In this document: positions 19,433 to 28,143 of the stretch, piece by piece
Layout: the number at the start of each line of letters is the position of its first letter
How positions within the stretch are numbered: position 1 is the stretch's first letter
NCBI RefSeq assembly: GCF_001189915.1
Contig: NZ_LFLS01000003.1
Span: 1-64,000 of the forward strand
Direction of reading: 5' to 3'
Length of the DNA stretch: 64,000 bases
From: Herbaspirillum autotrophicum
Lineage (GTDB): Bacteria > Pseudomonadota > Gammaproteobacteria > Burkholderiales > Burkholderiaceae_D
Position numbers and translations under genes: made by a program
The notes under the pieces: generated by a model
What the model was told of the DNA's origin: nothing
What the model saw: only the letters and a program-made list of their open reading frames with translations
The model's database searches: none

Positions 19433-20092
19433 TCAGTCGGGACAACTCACCATTCTGGTTTGTCGCCCTTCCTGCATCGGGTCCAATCCCGGCAGCGTAC
19501 CGTTCAATATGCAATAAGCATGCACACCGCTGCCGACGCTGGTCACCGTGCGCCCATCCGCATAGCGTTTCACTTCGCGCATTTCATGCGGTGACCGCCC
19601 TGCCGCTGCAATACCGCGCGCCAGCCGGTTGTCCTCACTCTGCGCAATATGGCCCGGCCATGATGGCGAGGCCCGCCGCAATTCACGATCGACATTACCT
19701 GCACTGCGCCGCGCCGCACTGAGCAAATCGTCCGGTTCCAGTGTGCCTGCCACGCCGCCCGCAATGTTGCCCGCAGCGCTGCTGATTGCCGCATCTGGTG
19801 CTGGTGCGGTACGCCCGGCACTGATGGCGGTCGAAGTCACAGGGACAGATGGAACGGTTGATGCCGATATCGACGGACGCGGCATCGGTGGTCGCTGCTG
19901 CGGTACCGGTGCGGATTGCGGCTGGATCAGGCGCAACGGCAACCACGACGCCCGCAGACGAGCCTCCTTGCCGACCACTTCAGACACCGGCGCCGCAGCG
20001 GTGACGTTGCGCAAAGCCCGGATCAGCATCAGATGCGCCACCACCAACACGATGATCACCAACAGCCGGGATTTTCCTTGCAGTGCTTGCAT
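19433..20092 (-). CDS. Hypothetical membrane-anchored protein
   Basis: About 219 residues from the ATG at 20092; a TTG at 20113 could add seven. Not recognised. One N-terminal transmembrane helix (about 8-28, LLVIIVLVVAHLMLIRAL) suggests a signal anchor with the rest in the periplasm. A Pro-rich stretch (about 60-78) and an Ala/Gly/Ser-rich linker precede a conserved-looking C-terminal part with two cysteines (AYCILNG and VSCPD) that could form a disulfide. A Pro-rich anchor plus small C-terminal domain recalls periplasm-spanning proteins, but no function can be assigned. Confidence 0.6.
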   Translation of the reverse strand: MQALQGKSRLLVIIVLVVAHLMLIRALRNVTAAAPVSEVVGKEARLRASWLPLRLIQPQSAPVPQQRPPMPRPSISASTVPSVPVTSTAISAGRTAPAPDAAISSAAGNIAGGVAGTLEPDDLLSAARRSAGNVDRELRRASPSWPGHIAQSEDNRLARGIAAAGRSPHEMREVKRYADGRTVTSVGSGVHAYCILNGTLPGLDPMQEGRQTRMVSCPD

Positions 20093-20156
20093 GTCTGGGT
20101 TTGCGTGAAACAAGATCGCAGCACGTTAGCATAAGGTCGCAGCGCCAGAATGAAGA

Positions 20157-20681
20157 TCAGCTTAATGCCAGCAAACCCACCATACTGCCGCCGAACAACA
20201 GCCACAGCGGATGGATTTTGGTCTTGATCGCCAGCGCGGCGGTGACCGCGGTAATCGCCGCCAGTAACAAATTGGTATCCGAAGCATGCGCAATCAGCGC
20301 CGCGCTGGCCGCCACCAGCCCGGCCGTCACCGGCAACAGGCCGGCTTGCACCACGCGCCGCCATGGCTTGTCCTTGAAGCGCTCCCATGCGTGCAGGGCG
20401 AAGATGGTCAGGATCGAGGACGGTCCGAACTTGGCCAGCGTGGTCACCAGCATGCCGGCCCAGCCGGCCACGTGCCAGCCGACCAGCGTCACCACCATCA
20501 GATTTGGTCCCGGCGCCGCCTGCCCCAGTGCAAACAGGGCGCTGAATTCTTCGGCCGACATCCATTGATGAATCTCCACCACCTGGCGCTGCATTTCCGG
20601 CAGGATGGTATTGCCGCCGCCAAAAGCCAATACTGACAGTTCCGAGAAAATCAGCGCCAGGGCAATCAGTGTCTGTATCAT
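20157..20681 (-). CDS. Chromate transporter (CHR) family, short subunit 2
   Basis: 174 residues. Begins MIQTLIALALIFSELSVLAFGGG and carries GGGNTILPEM and GQAAPGPNLM, motifs of the CHR half-domain. With the upstream gene it forms a split two-gene CHR transporter. The family includes chromate exporters, but short-chain pairs often have unknown substrates. It starts inside the last codons of subunit 1 (ATGA overlap, 20678-20681), so the two are translationally coupled. Confidence 0.88.
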   Translation of the reverse strand: MIQTLIALALIFSELSVLAFGGGNTILPEMQRQVVEIHQWMSAEEFSALFALGQAAPGPNLMVVTLVGWHVAGWAGMLVTTLAKFGPSSILTIFALHAWERFKDKPWRRVVQAGLLPVTAGLVAASAALIAHASDTNLLLAAITAVTAALAIKTKIHPLWLLFGGSMVGLLALS

Positions 20682-21271
20682 TTTTTGATCCTCGATGTGA
20701 CCAGGATACTGATCGGCGTCATCGCCAGCATGGTCCACAACAGCGGCCAGCGCAGGATGGCAATCGCGACAAAACAAAGGATCGCCAGCACCGCCAGTGG
20801 CAGACTCTTGCGCAAGGGCATCGCAATCTTGACCGCCATGGACACCAGTAAACCGGCAGCGGCAGCCGCCAGTCCGGCAAACAGATGTTTGATATGCGGA
20901 TCGTTTTGATAATGCTCGTACAGAATGCCGAGCATGATGACAATCACCGATGGCGCGGCGATCAGACCCATGATGGAGGCGAATGCGCCTTTGACGCCGC
21001 GAAAGCGCATGCCGAGCGCGACCGACAGATTGATGATGTTGCCACCCGGCAAAAACTGACACAGACCGAGCAACTCGGCAAACTCAGCCTCATTGAGCCA
21101 GCGATGGCGATCAACGATCATCCGGTGTGCCAGCGGCAAGGCGCCGCCAAAGGCCGTCAATCCCAGCCCGAGAAAACCGAAAAACAATTGCTTCACGGTT
21201 GGCGGCGGTGCCAGAAGCTGCGCTGCGCTTCCTGCGGGATTATTGTCGTTGCTGATCATTGCCGTTTCCAT
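20678..21271 (-). CDS. Chromate transporter (CHR) family, short subunit 1
   Basis: 197-residue inner-membrane protein, the N-terminal type half of a split CHR transporter. FGFLGLGLTAFGGALPLAHRMIV and LCQFLPGGNIINLSVALG match the family's AFGGP-like and P-G-P/N segments, here with GGALP and LPGGN. GGAAGGAAAC precedes the ATG at 21271. Subunit 2 follows with a 4-base overlap. A LysR regulator lies divergently upstream, unlike the ChrB-type regulation of dedicated chromate-resistance operons, so chromate may not be the natural substrate. Confidence 0.88.
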   Translation of the reverse strand: METAMISNDNNPAGSAAQLLAPPPTVKQLFFGFLGLGLTAFGGALPLAHRMIVDRHRWLNEAEFAELLGLCQFLPGGNIINLSVALGMRFRGVKGAFASIMGLIAAPSVIVIMLGILYEHYQNDPHIKHLFAGLAAAAAGLLVSMAVKIAMPLRKSLPLAVLAILCFVAIAILRWPLLWTMLAMTPISILVTSRIKK

Positions 21272-21327
21272 CGTGTGTTTCCTTCCATGTCGAAAGGCTA
21301 CTCTTGCCCCTTTATTTTGTCTAATAT

Positions 21328-21347
21328 ATGAATTACATCAAATTCAT
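21328..21347. promoter_or_regulatory. Candidate LysR operator ATGAATT-N6-AATTCAT
   Basis: A perfect 7-base inverted repeat with 6-base spacer contains the T-N11-A-like core of LysR boxes. It lies in the 87-base space between the divergent chr genes and the LysR gene and ends only 11 bases before the regulator ATG, so binding would also repress the regulator itself. Confidence 0.5.
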
Positions 21348-21358
21348 ACATTTTCAAT

Positions 21359-22291
21359 ATGTCAATTATCGATCTGCGACTGTTGCGCTACTTCGTTGCC
21401 GTGGCCGAAGAAGGCCATCTGACGCGGGCGGCGCAGCGCATCGGCATTCAGCAACCACCGCTGAGCCAGCAAATCCGCGCCCTGGAGCAAGAGTTGGGAA
21501 CGCAACTGTTCCGACGCCTGCCGCGCGGCATGGAGCTGACCGACAGCGGTCAGGCGCTGTTGACGGATGCGCGGACGATTCTGGCGCAGATGGCACAAAC
21601 CGTGGACACGGTACGCGGCGTATCGCGCGGAGAGCGCGGCCGGATCGTGCTGGGATTCACCGAATCATCAGCGCTGCATCCGTTCGTACCCTCCGTGATC
21701 CGCGCCTTTCGTCACAGCGCACCGGAAGTGGCGCTGACGGTAGAAGAAAGCAATACCGCCGAACTGGTGGATGCCTTGCGTCACAACCGGGTCGATATCG
21801 CCTTCATCCGGTCGCCGGTCGGCAATGAACACGACTTGAAAATCGAAACGGTTTTGCAAGAAAAAATGGTGGTGGCACTGCCGTCGGCACACCCGCTGGC
21901 ATTGGCGCGCGGCCGCCGCAAAGGCATTGCGCTGGCGGCGCTGGCACACGAACATTTCATTCTCACCCGCCGTCCCAGCGGTCCCGGCTTATACGATGCC
22001 ATCATTGCCGCCTGTGCCGTGGCCGGCTTCAGTCCGCGCGTCGAACAAGAGGTCACCAAAAATCTGTCAACACTGAGTCTGGTCGCCTCCGGACTCGGTA
22101 TTGCCATCGTGCCGGCATCGGTGCGCCACGTGGCGATGGAACAGGTCACTTATCTGAATCTGGATCAGGCCCCCGGCCTGCATGCACCGCTGCATCTGGC
22201 ATATCGCGATGTACCGCCGTCCGGCGTGGTACTCAGGATGATTACCGAAATCAGAAAATGTGCCGCGCAAAACAAAAAATCGGCGACCTGA
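21359..22291 (+). CDS. LysR-family transcriptional regulator (BenM/CatM-like subgroup)
   Basis: 310 residues. The HTH segment (LRYFVAVAEEGHLTRAAQRIGIQQPPLSQQI, about residues 5-35) is of the BenM/CatM/CbbR-like type, followed by an effector domain. Divergent from the split CHR transporter with one symmetrical operator candidate between them, so it most likely regulates that operon and itself. Effector unknown. Confidence 0.9.
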   Translation: MSIIDLRLLRYFVAVAEEGHLTRAAQRIGIQQPPLSQQIRALEQELGTQLFRRLPRGMELTDSGQALLTDARTILAQMAQTVDTVRGVSRGERGRIVLGFTESSALHPFVPSVIRAFRHSAPEVALTVEESNTAELVDALRHNRVDIAFIRSPVGNEHDLKIETVLQEKMVVALPSAHPLALARGRRKGIALAALAHEHFILTRRPSGPGLYDAIIAACAVAGFSPRVEQEVTKNLSTLSLVASGLGIAIVPASVRHVAMEQVTYLNLDQAPGLHAPLHLAYRDVPPSGVVLRMITEIRKCAAQNKKSAT

Positions 22292-22441
22292 AATTGCCGG
22301 GCAGAACTGCGCCAACCGAGGGCGGCGCCGACGCAATTTTTCCAGCCATGGTATAAATACCGCCATCTTCTGTTGCCGTATGCGCCGTCTGTTTTGCTGC
22401 GCCGACGTGTTTCCCCACTCCCCTTGTTAAAGCGAGTCCCC

Positions 22442-23875
22442 ATGTACAAAGATGTCCAATTATTCATCAACGGCCAATGGCAACCGAGCGTATCCGGACG
22501 CACCCTGAGCGTTGTCAATCCGGCCACTGAAGCCGTGATCGGCAACATTGCCCATGCCAACCGCGAAGATCTCGATGCCGCCGTGGCATCGGCGCAAAAA
22601 GGGTTTGAAATCTGGCGCAATACTTCTGCATTCGAACGCTCGAAAATCATGCGCAAGGCAGCCAACATCCTGCGCGAACGCGCCGCGGAAATCGCGCAAC
22701 TGATGACGCAGGAACAAGGCAAGCCGCTGGCTGAAGCCAAAGGCGAAACGCTCGGCGCCGCCGACACCATCGACTGGTTTGCCGAAGAAGCCCGCCGCAC
22801 CTACGGTCGCCTGGTGCCGGCCCGCGTACCCGGCGCCTATCAGATGGTAATCAAGGAGCCGGTCGGTCCGGTCGCGGCATTCACGCCATGGAATTTCCCG
22901 ATCAATCAAGTGGTGCGCAAATTGTCGGCCGCGTTGGCTGCCGGCTGCTCCATCATCGTCAAGGCGCCGGAAGAAACCCCGGCATCGCCGGCCGAACTGA
23001 TCCGTGCCTTTGCTGACGCAGGCGTCCCGGCCGGCGTGGTCAATCTGGTCTATGGTGTGCCATCTGAAATTTCGGAATACCTGATCGCGCATCCGGTGAT
23101 CAAGAAAATTTCGTTCACCGGTTCCACCCCGGTCGGCAAGCAACTGGCCGCCTTGGCCGGCCTGCACATGAAGCGCGCCACCATGGAACTGGGCGGCCAT
23201 GCACCGGCCATCGTGTTCGACGATGCCGACATCGATGCCGCTGTCAAGAATCTGGCGATTGCCAAGTTCCGCAATGCCGGTCAGGTATGCGTGGCACCGA
23301 CCCGCTTCCTGATCCAAAAAAATGTGTTCGACGCGTTCGTCGAGAAGTTTGTCGCCGCCGCTGCGGCACTCAAGGTCGGCGATGGCAGCACCGCCGGCAC
23401 CACCATGGGTCCGCTGGCCAACAAGCGCCGCATCCCGGCCATGGAATCGCTGATCGCCGATGCCGTCGAGCATGGCGCCACATTGCGTCTGGGTGGCAAG
23501 CGTATCGGCGACAAGGGTTTTTTCTTTGAGCCGACCGTGCTGACCAACATTCCGCTGAGCGCACGCGTAATGAATGAAGAACCGTTCGGCCCGCTGGCGC
23601 TGGTGAACTCCTTCGACACGCTGGAAGAAGTGATCAGCGAAGCCAATCGCCTGCCATTCGGTCTGGCAGCGTATGCCTTCACCAGCTCGGCCAAGACTTC
23701 CCATGCATTGGCCAGCGGCGTCGAAAGCGGCATGCTGACCATCAACCATCTGGGTCTGGCGCTGCCGGAAGTACCGTTCGGCGGCATCAAGGATAGTGGC
23801 TACGGTTCAGAAGGCGGCACCGAGGCGGTCGAGGCTTACCTCAATACCAAGTTCGTCTCGCAGCTCGATATCTGA
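22442..23875 (+). CDS. gabD: NAD(P)-dependent succinate-semialdehyde dehydrogenase family
   Basis: 477-residue aldehyde dehydrogenase. The core motifs are NFPINQ (Asn), [10 protein letters not shown] (cofactor site), ELGGHAP (general-base Glu) and GQVCVAPTR (nucleophile Cys). Closest to class 5 succinate-semialdehyde dehydrogenases, which turn succinate semialdehyde into succinate in GABA and related catabolism. Start at ATG 22442 ([13 protein letters not shown]). No gabT or transporter is adjacent, so the exact aldehyde is not fixed by context. Confidence 0.88.
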   Translation: MYKDVQLFINGQWQPSVSGRTLSVVNPATEAVIGNIAHANREDLDAAVASAQKGFEIWRNTSAFERSKIMRKAANILRERAAEIAQLMTQEQGKPLAEAKGETLGAADTIDWFAEEARRTYGRLVPARVPGAYQMVIKEPVGPVAAFTPWNFPINQVVRKLSAALAAGCSIIVKAPEETPASPAELIRAFADAGVPAGVVNLVYGVPSEISEYLIAHPVIKKISFTGSTPVGKQLAALAGLHMKRATMELGGHAPAIVFDDADIDAAVKNLAIAKFRNAGQVCVAPTRFLIQKNVFDAFVEKFVAAAAALKVGDGSTAGTTMGPLANKRRIPAMESLIADAVEHGATLRLGGKRIGDKGFFFEPTVLTNIPLSARVMNEEPFGPLALVNSFDTLEEVISEANRLPFGLAAYAFTSSAKTSHALASGVESGMLTINHLGLALPEVPFGGIKDSGYGSEGGTEAVEAYLNTKFVSQLDI

Positions 23876-23913
23876 AGCCCGGCCTGATTCGCTGAATCAG
23901 GCGGAGGCAAATG

Positions 23914-23942
23914 AAAAGGGTGGCTTCGCGCCACCCTTTTTT
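23914..23942. terminator. Bidirectional intrinsic terminator gabD/tag
   Basis: AAAAGGGTGGC pairs with GCCACCCTTTT around a TTCGC loop, followed by T residues on the + strand and flanked by the A run that gives U residues on the other. It sits between the convergent gabD and tag genes. Confidence 0.85.
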
Positions 23943-23969
23943 ACGTGCACGCAGCCACTTGCTTTTGCA

Positions 23970-24539
23970 CTATTTTTTCTTCTTGCAAAAACAGCCGGTG
24001 ACGTGATCGTCAATCATGCCCACGCCCTGCATGTAGGCATACATGATGGTCGAACCGACGAACTTGAAACCGCGCTTGCTCAGGTCTTTCGACAAGCGAT
24101 CCGACAACGGCGTCTTGGCCGGACATTCGGACAGACTCTTCCATTTGTTGCGCAACGGCTTGCCATCGACATAGGCCCACAGGAATTCATCGAGACCACT
24201 GAACTCTTCGCGCAGACGCAGATAACTTTGGGCATTGGTAATGGTGGCGGCGACCTTGAGACGGTTGCGGATGATGCCGGGATCGGCCAGCAATTTAGCC
24301 ACCTTGCGCGCATCGTAACGGGCAATCTTTTCGACATCCCAGTGATCGAAGGCAGCGCGATAAGTGTCGCGCTTGTTGAGCACGGTTTCCCAGCTCAGGC
24401 CGGCTTGCGCGCCTTCCAGGTTGAGCATTTCAAACAGGCGGGTTTCATCGTGGCAAGGCACGCCCCACTCTTCATCGTGATAAGTCACATATCGCGGATT
24501 GGCAAGATTGACCCACCCGCAACGCACCAGCTCAGACAT
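23970..24539 (-). CDS. tag: DNA-3-methyladenine glycosylase I
   Basis: 189-residue base-excision repair enzyme that removes 3-methyladenine. Typical features: the N-terminal zinc-site Cys/His (RCGWVN, YHDEEWGVP), the HhH-like helical core (LSWETVLNKRDTYRAAF), and the C-terminal STIMYAYMQGVGMIDDHVTGCF with the remaining His/Cys zinc ligands. It ends in a Lys run. It lies 27 bases downstream of srkA in the same direction and is probably cotranscribed. Confidence 0.95.
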   Translation of the reverse strand: MSELVRCGWVNLANPRYVTYHDEEWGVPCHDETRLFEMLNLEGAQAGLSWETVLNKRDTYRAAFDHWDVEKIARYDARKVAKLLADPGIIRNRLKVAATITNAQSYLRLREEFSGLDEFLWAYVDGKPLRNKWKSLSECPAKTPLSDRLSKDLSKRGFKFVGSTIMYAYMQGVGMIDDHVTGCFCKKKK

Positions 24540-24566
24540 ACGCTTCCTTCAAGACAAAAATTTCAA

Positions 24567-25586
24567 TCAGATAGGCCACAGCGGCGGCTCATCCATCAAG
24601 GCAATCTGTTCCCGCAATTCGAGTATGCGGTCTTGCCAGTAACGCTGGGTATTGAACCACGGGAAGGCCGGCGGAAATGCCGGATCATCCCAGCGTCGTG
24701 CCAGCCACGCCGAATAGTGCAACAGGCGCAAGGTCCGCAAGGCTTCAATCAGATACAACTCGCGCGGCTCGAAGTCGCAAAAATCCTCATACCCCGCCAG
24801 CAAGTCGGACAGTTGCCGCACCATTTCACCGCGCTCGCCGGACAGCAGCATCCACAAATCCTGTACTGCCGGGCCAGTGCGGCTATCGTCGAAATCCACA
24901 AAGTGCGGTCCGGCATCGGTCCACAAGACATTGCCAACGTGGCAATCGCCGTGCAGGCGCAACTGGCGAATCTCGCCGGCGCGTTCAAAGCAGCGCCGCA
25001 CGCCGGCCAATGCCTGATCGACGGTGGTAGTCCAGGAATTCAGCAAATCCGGTGGAATGAAATCGTGTTGCAGCAGATAAGCGCGCGGCTCTTCGCCGAA
25101 ACTGACGATATCCAGCGTCGGCCGCTGCGTATAACTGCGCAAGCCGCCAACCGCATGAATGCGGCCGATGAAGCGCCCCAGCCATTCCAGCGTGGCCGGA
25201 TCACCAAGCTCCGGCGCACGGCCACCGTGACGGGCAAAGGTGGCAAAACGAAAACCCTGAAACTGCTGCAGGCTGGAACCGTTGTCAAGCACACTGGCCG
25301 GCACCACCGGTATTTCAGCATCGGCCAGCTCTTGCACGAAGGCATGCTCTTCCAGAATCGCGGCATCGCTCCAGCGCTGGGGCCGGTAAAACTTGCTGAT
25401 CAGCGGCGGCCCTTCTTCCATGCCGACCTGATAAACGCGGTTTTCATAACTGTTGAGCGCCAGCAAACGACCGTCACCATGCAGACCTACGCTGTCGAGC
25501 GCATCCAGTACGGTATCCGGTGAAAGTCCGGCAAACGAGCTCACCGGCACAAGGGCGGCGGCAGAAACGGGGGGGCCAATTGTCAT
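24567..25586 (-). CDS. srkA: Stress response serine/threonine kinase (YihE/RdoA family)
   Basis: 339-residue APH/choline-kinase-like protein kinase. It has the catalytic loop [11 protein letters not shown] and the metal-binding FVDFDDS. E. coli SrkA phosphorylates proteins and counters stress-induced cell death; the same role is inferred here. The start [13 protein letters not shown] has only a weak ribosome site, so a slightly different N-terminus is possible. It probably forms a unit with tag. Confidence 0.9.
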   Translation of the reverse strand: MTIGPPVSAAALVPVSSFAGLSPDTVLDALDSVGLHGDGRLLALNSYENRVYQVGMEEGPPLISKFYRPQRWSDAAILEEHAFVQELADAEIPVVPASVLDNGSSLQQFQGFRFATFARHGGRAPELGDPATLEWLGRFIGRIHAVGGLRSYTQRPTLDIVSFGEEPRAYLLQHDFIPPDLLNSWTTTVDQALAGVRRCFERAGEIRQLRLHGDCHVGNVLWTDAGPHFVDFDDSRTGPAVQDLWMLLSGERGEMVRQLSDLLAGYEDFCDFEPRELYLIEALRTLRLLHYSAWLARRWDDPAFPPAFPWFNTQRYWQDRILELREQIALMDEPPLWPI

Positions 25587-25687
25587 GCCCGTATTGTACG
25601 TGCTCAGTCAGTCGGCATCACAACAATCCTCGCGTCCCGCAGCGATTGGAATTACACTGCGGTTTTATCTGTATCACGGATCACATC

Positions 25688-26386
25688 ATGCAACTGGACC
25701 AACCACTCTCCGACGAAGAATTCGACGAACTCGACGACTTCCTGCTTTCTGACCGCTGCGCCGACGACGCCATGACCATGGATACGCTGCATGGCTTTTT
25801 GACGGCACTGGTGATCGGCCCGCAAGAAGTGCTGATGGCCGAATGGCTGCCGCGCGTCTGGGGCAGCAAGCCGGAAGACACGCCGAAGTTCAAGAACGCC
25901 AAGGAAGCCGAACGCATCACCGGTTTCATCGCGCGCACCATGAATGAAATCGCGATCACGCTGGAAGTCGCGCCCAAGGAATACGAACCGCTGTTCTGCG
26001 AACGCGAATGGGAAGGCAAACCGCTGCTCGACGGCGAAGCCTGGGCCTGGGGTTTCTGGGAAGGCCTGCAATTGCGGGCCAGGGAATGGGATCCGATTTT
26101 CCATTCCAATCTGGCGCCGCTGATGCGGCCGATTTATCTGCTCGGTTCCGAGGAACTGGAAGAAGAGGAATTGCCGCTGATCGAAGACCCGGTCAAAACC
26201 CACAAGCTGGCGGTAGAAATCGAATCGGCGATTCCGCACATTTATCGCTATTGGTTACCACACCGCAAGTCGGCCGTGGAAACCGTGCGCCACGAGACGC
26301 CCAAGCCCGGACGCAATGATGTCTGTTCCTGTGGCAGCGGCAAAAAATACAAGAAGTGCTGCGGTGCCGGACAAGCTGAAGAATAA
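25688..26386 (+). CDS. YecA/UPF0149 family protein with C-terminal SEC-C motif
   Basis: 232 residues. An N-terminal UPF0149 helical domain ([16 protein letters not shown] ... [17 protein letters not shown]) is followed by a C-terminal SEC-C zinc motif ([17 protein letters not shown]), as at the end of SecA. Such proteins are thought to bind ribosomes or protein-quality-control partners; the exact role is unproven. The ATG at 25688 is chosen because the upstream extension overlaps the srkA start and shows no family sequence. Confidence 0.9.
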   Translation: MQLDQPLSDEEFDELDDFLLSDRCADDAMTMDTLHGFLTALVIGPQEVLMAEWLPRVWGSKPEDTPKFKNAKEAERITGFIARTMNEIAITLEVAPKEYEPLFCEREWEGKPLLDGEAWAWGFWEGLQLRAREWDPIFHSNLAPLMRPIYLLGSEELEEEELPLIEDPVKTHKLAVEIESAIPHIYRYWLPHRKSAVETVRHETPKPGRNDVCSCGSGKKYKKCCGAGQAEE

Positions 26387-26413
26387 ACAGCCGGTACTGT
26401 CGTTGTCATGCAA

Positions 26414-26448
26414 AGAGCCGGATCTGATGCCAGATCCGGCTCTTTTTT
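26414..26448. terminator. Intrinsic terminator after the yecA-like gene
   Basis: AGAGCCGGATCTG (26414-26426) is a perfect complement of CAGATCCGGCTCT (26431-26443) with a 4-base loop and a T run to 26448. It lies between convergent genes and could also stop the minus-strand barrel gene, although the A run on that side is shorter. Confidence 0.88.
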
Positions 26449-26472
26449 ACGTCACGACTGCGCGGAACAGCA

Positions 26473-27099
26473 TCAGAACGTATAACGCGCGCCGACAGAC
26501 ACCATGTCGTTGCGCAGTTGCGGACCGTTATCGTTGGTGCTCAACGGCGTTTTGCCCAGATATTCATACTCGGCGCGCAATACCAGTTGCGGCGTCACCT
26601 TGAATTCGACGCCGGCGCCCAGCAAGGCGCTGGTCTTGGTCGACTTCACTTCGCGCCGCAGGGTCTTGAGGTCGTTGTATTCAGAAGCATCCACCGTCTT
26701 GAGGATAGCGCCGGCCTTGCCGAACAATGCAAAACTCTGACCCAGCGGCAGCATGCCGACTGCGGCCACGGAAAACCCGGAAGCCTTGGCGGTGATATGC
26801 ATGTTGTTCGGCGTCCGGTTCTTGGTATCGCCCGCATAGGTGCCGATATTCAGATACTGGCCTTCAATTGCCCAATTGTTATTGAACTGGTAACCGCCGT
26901 AAAACTTGAACCCGGTATCGGTTCTTTTTTCGGTGCCGTTTTTGGAGTAGACATTGTCATTCTCCAGCAGGTTGACCGAGTAGCCGATCCCGGTACCGAC
27001 GTAAAAGCCGCTGCGTTCCTGTGCCAGTGCGGACGTTGCCACCGACAACATCCCCATCGAACACACTCCCACCAACATACTGCGAATAGATTTTTTCAT
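26473..27099 (-). CDS. Outer-membrane beta-barrel protein (OmpA/OmpX-like porin fold)
   Basis: 208 residues. Signal peptide MKKSIRSMLVGVCSMGMLSVATSALA, then a small beta barrel (GFYVGTGIGYSVNLLENDN ... FYGGYQFNNNWAIEGQYL) ending in the aromatic C-terminal strand VGARYTF used by the Bam machinery. Eight strands are likely. There is no OmpA C-terminal peptidoglycan domain. Start at ATG 27099 after TAGGAAAA; the open frame upstream to 27261 is not coding. Probably a minor surface protein of unknown role. Confidence 0.88.
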   Translation of the reverse strand: MKKSIRSMLVGVCSMGMLSVATSALAQERSGFYVGTGIGYSVNLLENDNVYSKNGTEKRTDTGFKFYGGYQFNNNWAIEGQYLNIGTYAGDTKNRTPNNMHITAKASGFSVAAVGMLPLGQSFALFGKAGAILKTVDASEYNDLKTLRREVKSTKTSALLGAGVEFKVTPQLVLRAEYEYLGKTPLSTNDNGPQLRNDMVSVGARYTF

Positions 27100-27442
27100 G
27101 ATTTTTCCTACGGGAAACACAACCGGTTGATCACGCCGCATCACATCCGATGCCGCGCCTGTTTGGCACATGCCAGGCTGCGATTTAACCAAGCGGTTAC
27201 CGCACCAACAATAGAAGAAATGTTGAAAAAAAGCCCTTTCGGGATAGCCTGAAACGGCCACGGGAAGCGGCGTACAGGAAAGTGCCGGAAGTGTGGCAGA
27301 GACGCAACCCGGCCTTCGCCGGCTGCGGATCAGGACGCACCAAATGCAAACGACATCGGCCGCAAGCGGGCGATGTCGTCACGAGGTACGGATAAACAGT
27401 TACGGTGGCGGGCTGCCGCAAGCGGCAACCGCACTGCGATGG
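27100..27442. other. Intergenic region with a strong 30-base hairpin
   Basis: 343 bases between orn and the barrel gene, with no supported gene. A near-perfect palindrome at 27350-27379 has arms ACGACATCG/CGATGTCGT plus a further CCGC/GCGG after one mismatch. It has no T tract. Smaller GC hairpins occur around 27310-27335 and 27410-27430. They may end orn transcription or fold in the 5' leader of the barrel mRNA. Confidence 0.45.
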
Positions 27443-28039
27443 TCAGGCCTTGATGAAATGTTCGCGGTAATAGCGCAGTTCTTCAATCGATTCCAGAATG
27501 TCGGCCAGCGCCGTGTGCTTCTGGTGCTTCTTGAAGCCGCTCGCCAGTTCCGGCTTCCAGCGCTTGCACAATTCCTTGAGCGTGGACACATCCAGATTGC
27601 GATAGTGGAAGTAGGCTTCCAGTTTCGGCATGCCGCGCGCCATGAAGCGCCGATCCTGACAGATGGTGTTGCCGCACATCGGCGATTTGCCCGATTGCAC
27701 GTAAGGCTTCAGAAATTCGATCAGCGCCAGTTCGGCATCCGATTCGCTGGTGGTCGAGGTCTTGACGCGCTCGATCAGACCCGAGCGGCCATGGGTACCC
27801 TTGTTCCAGGCATCCATGCCATCCATGATCTCATCGGCCTGATGAATCGCAAATACCGGACCTTCGGCCAGAATATTCAATTCGGAATCGGTCACCACCA
27901 CGGCAACTTCAATGATGCGGTCGGTGTCCGGATCGAGCCCGGTCATTTCCATATCGACCCAGACCAGGTTGAATTCATTCGGACGCGCAGGGATTGCAGC
28001 AGTCGTTGCGCCAGCGTTGGCAGCGGTAGCTTGTGACAT
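27443..28039 (-). CDS. orn: Oligoribonuclease
   Basis: 198-residue 3'-5' exoribonuclease of the DEDDh family that degrades di- to short oligoribonucleotides, including pGpG from c-di-GMP turnover. The first acidic motif is [12 protein letters not shown], the second lies near the [13 protein letters not shown] segment and the His/Asp motif [11 protein letters not shown] follows. The N-terminal 15 residues are an Ala-rich extension compared with E. coli Orn (181 residues). Divergent from the M48 protease gene. Confidence 0.95.
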   Translation of the reverse strand: MSQATAANAGATTAAIPARPNEFNLVWVDMEMTGLDPDTDRIIEVAVVVTDSELNILAEGPVFAIHQADEIMDGMDAWNKGTHGRSGLIERVKTSTTSESDAELALIEFLKPYVQSGKSPMCGNTICQDRRFMARGMPKLEAYFHYRNLDVSTLKELCKRWKPELASGFKKHQKHTALADILESIEELRYYREHFIKA

Positions 28040-28143
28040 AATTGTTCTTTCTTTATTGATAAACCGTTTTCAGACAAACATTCGTGGCGTTCATCGAATT
28101 CTTGTCACGGTTTTGACGTTCGCCATTTTCTCACAGGGAAAGC

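Noticed and set aside
23796-25523. 575-codon open frame on the + strand
   Set aside because: Antisense across tag and srkA, both with recognised motifs; it also crosses a strong terminator.
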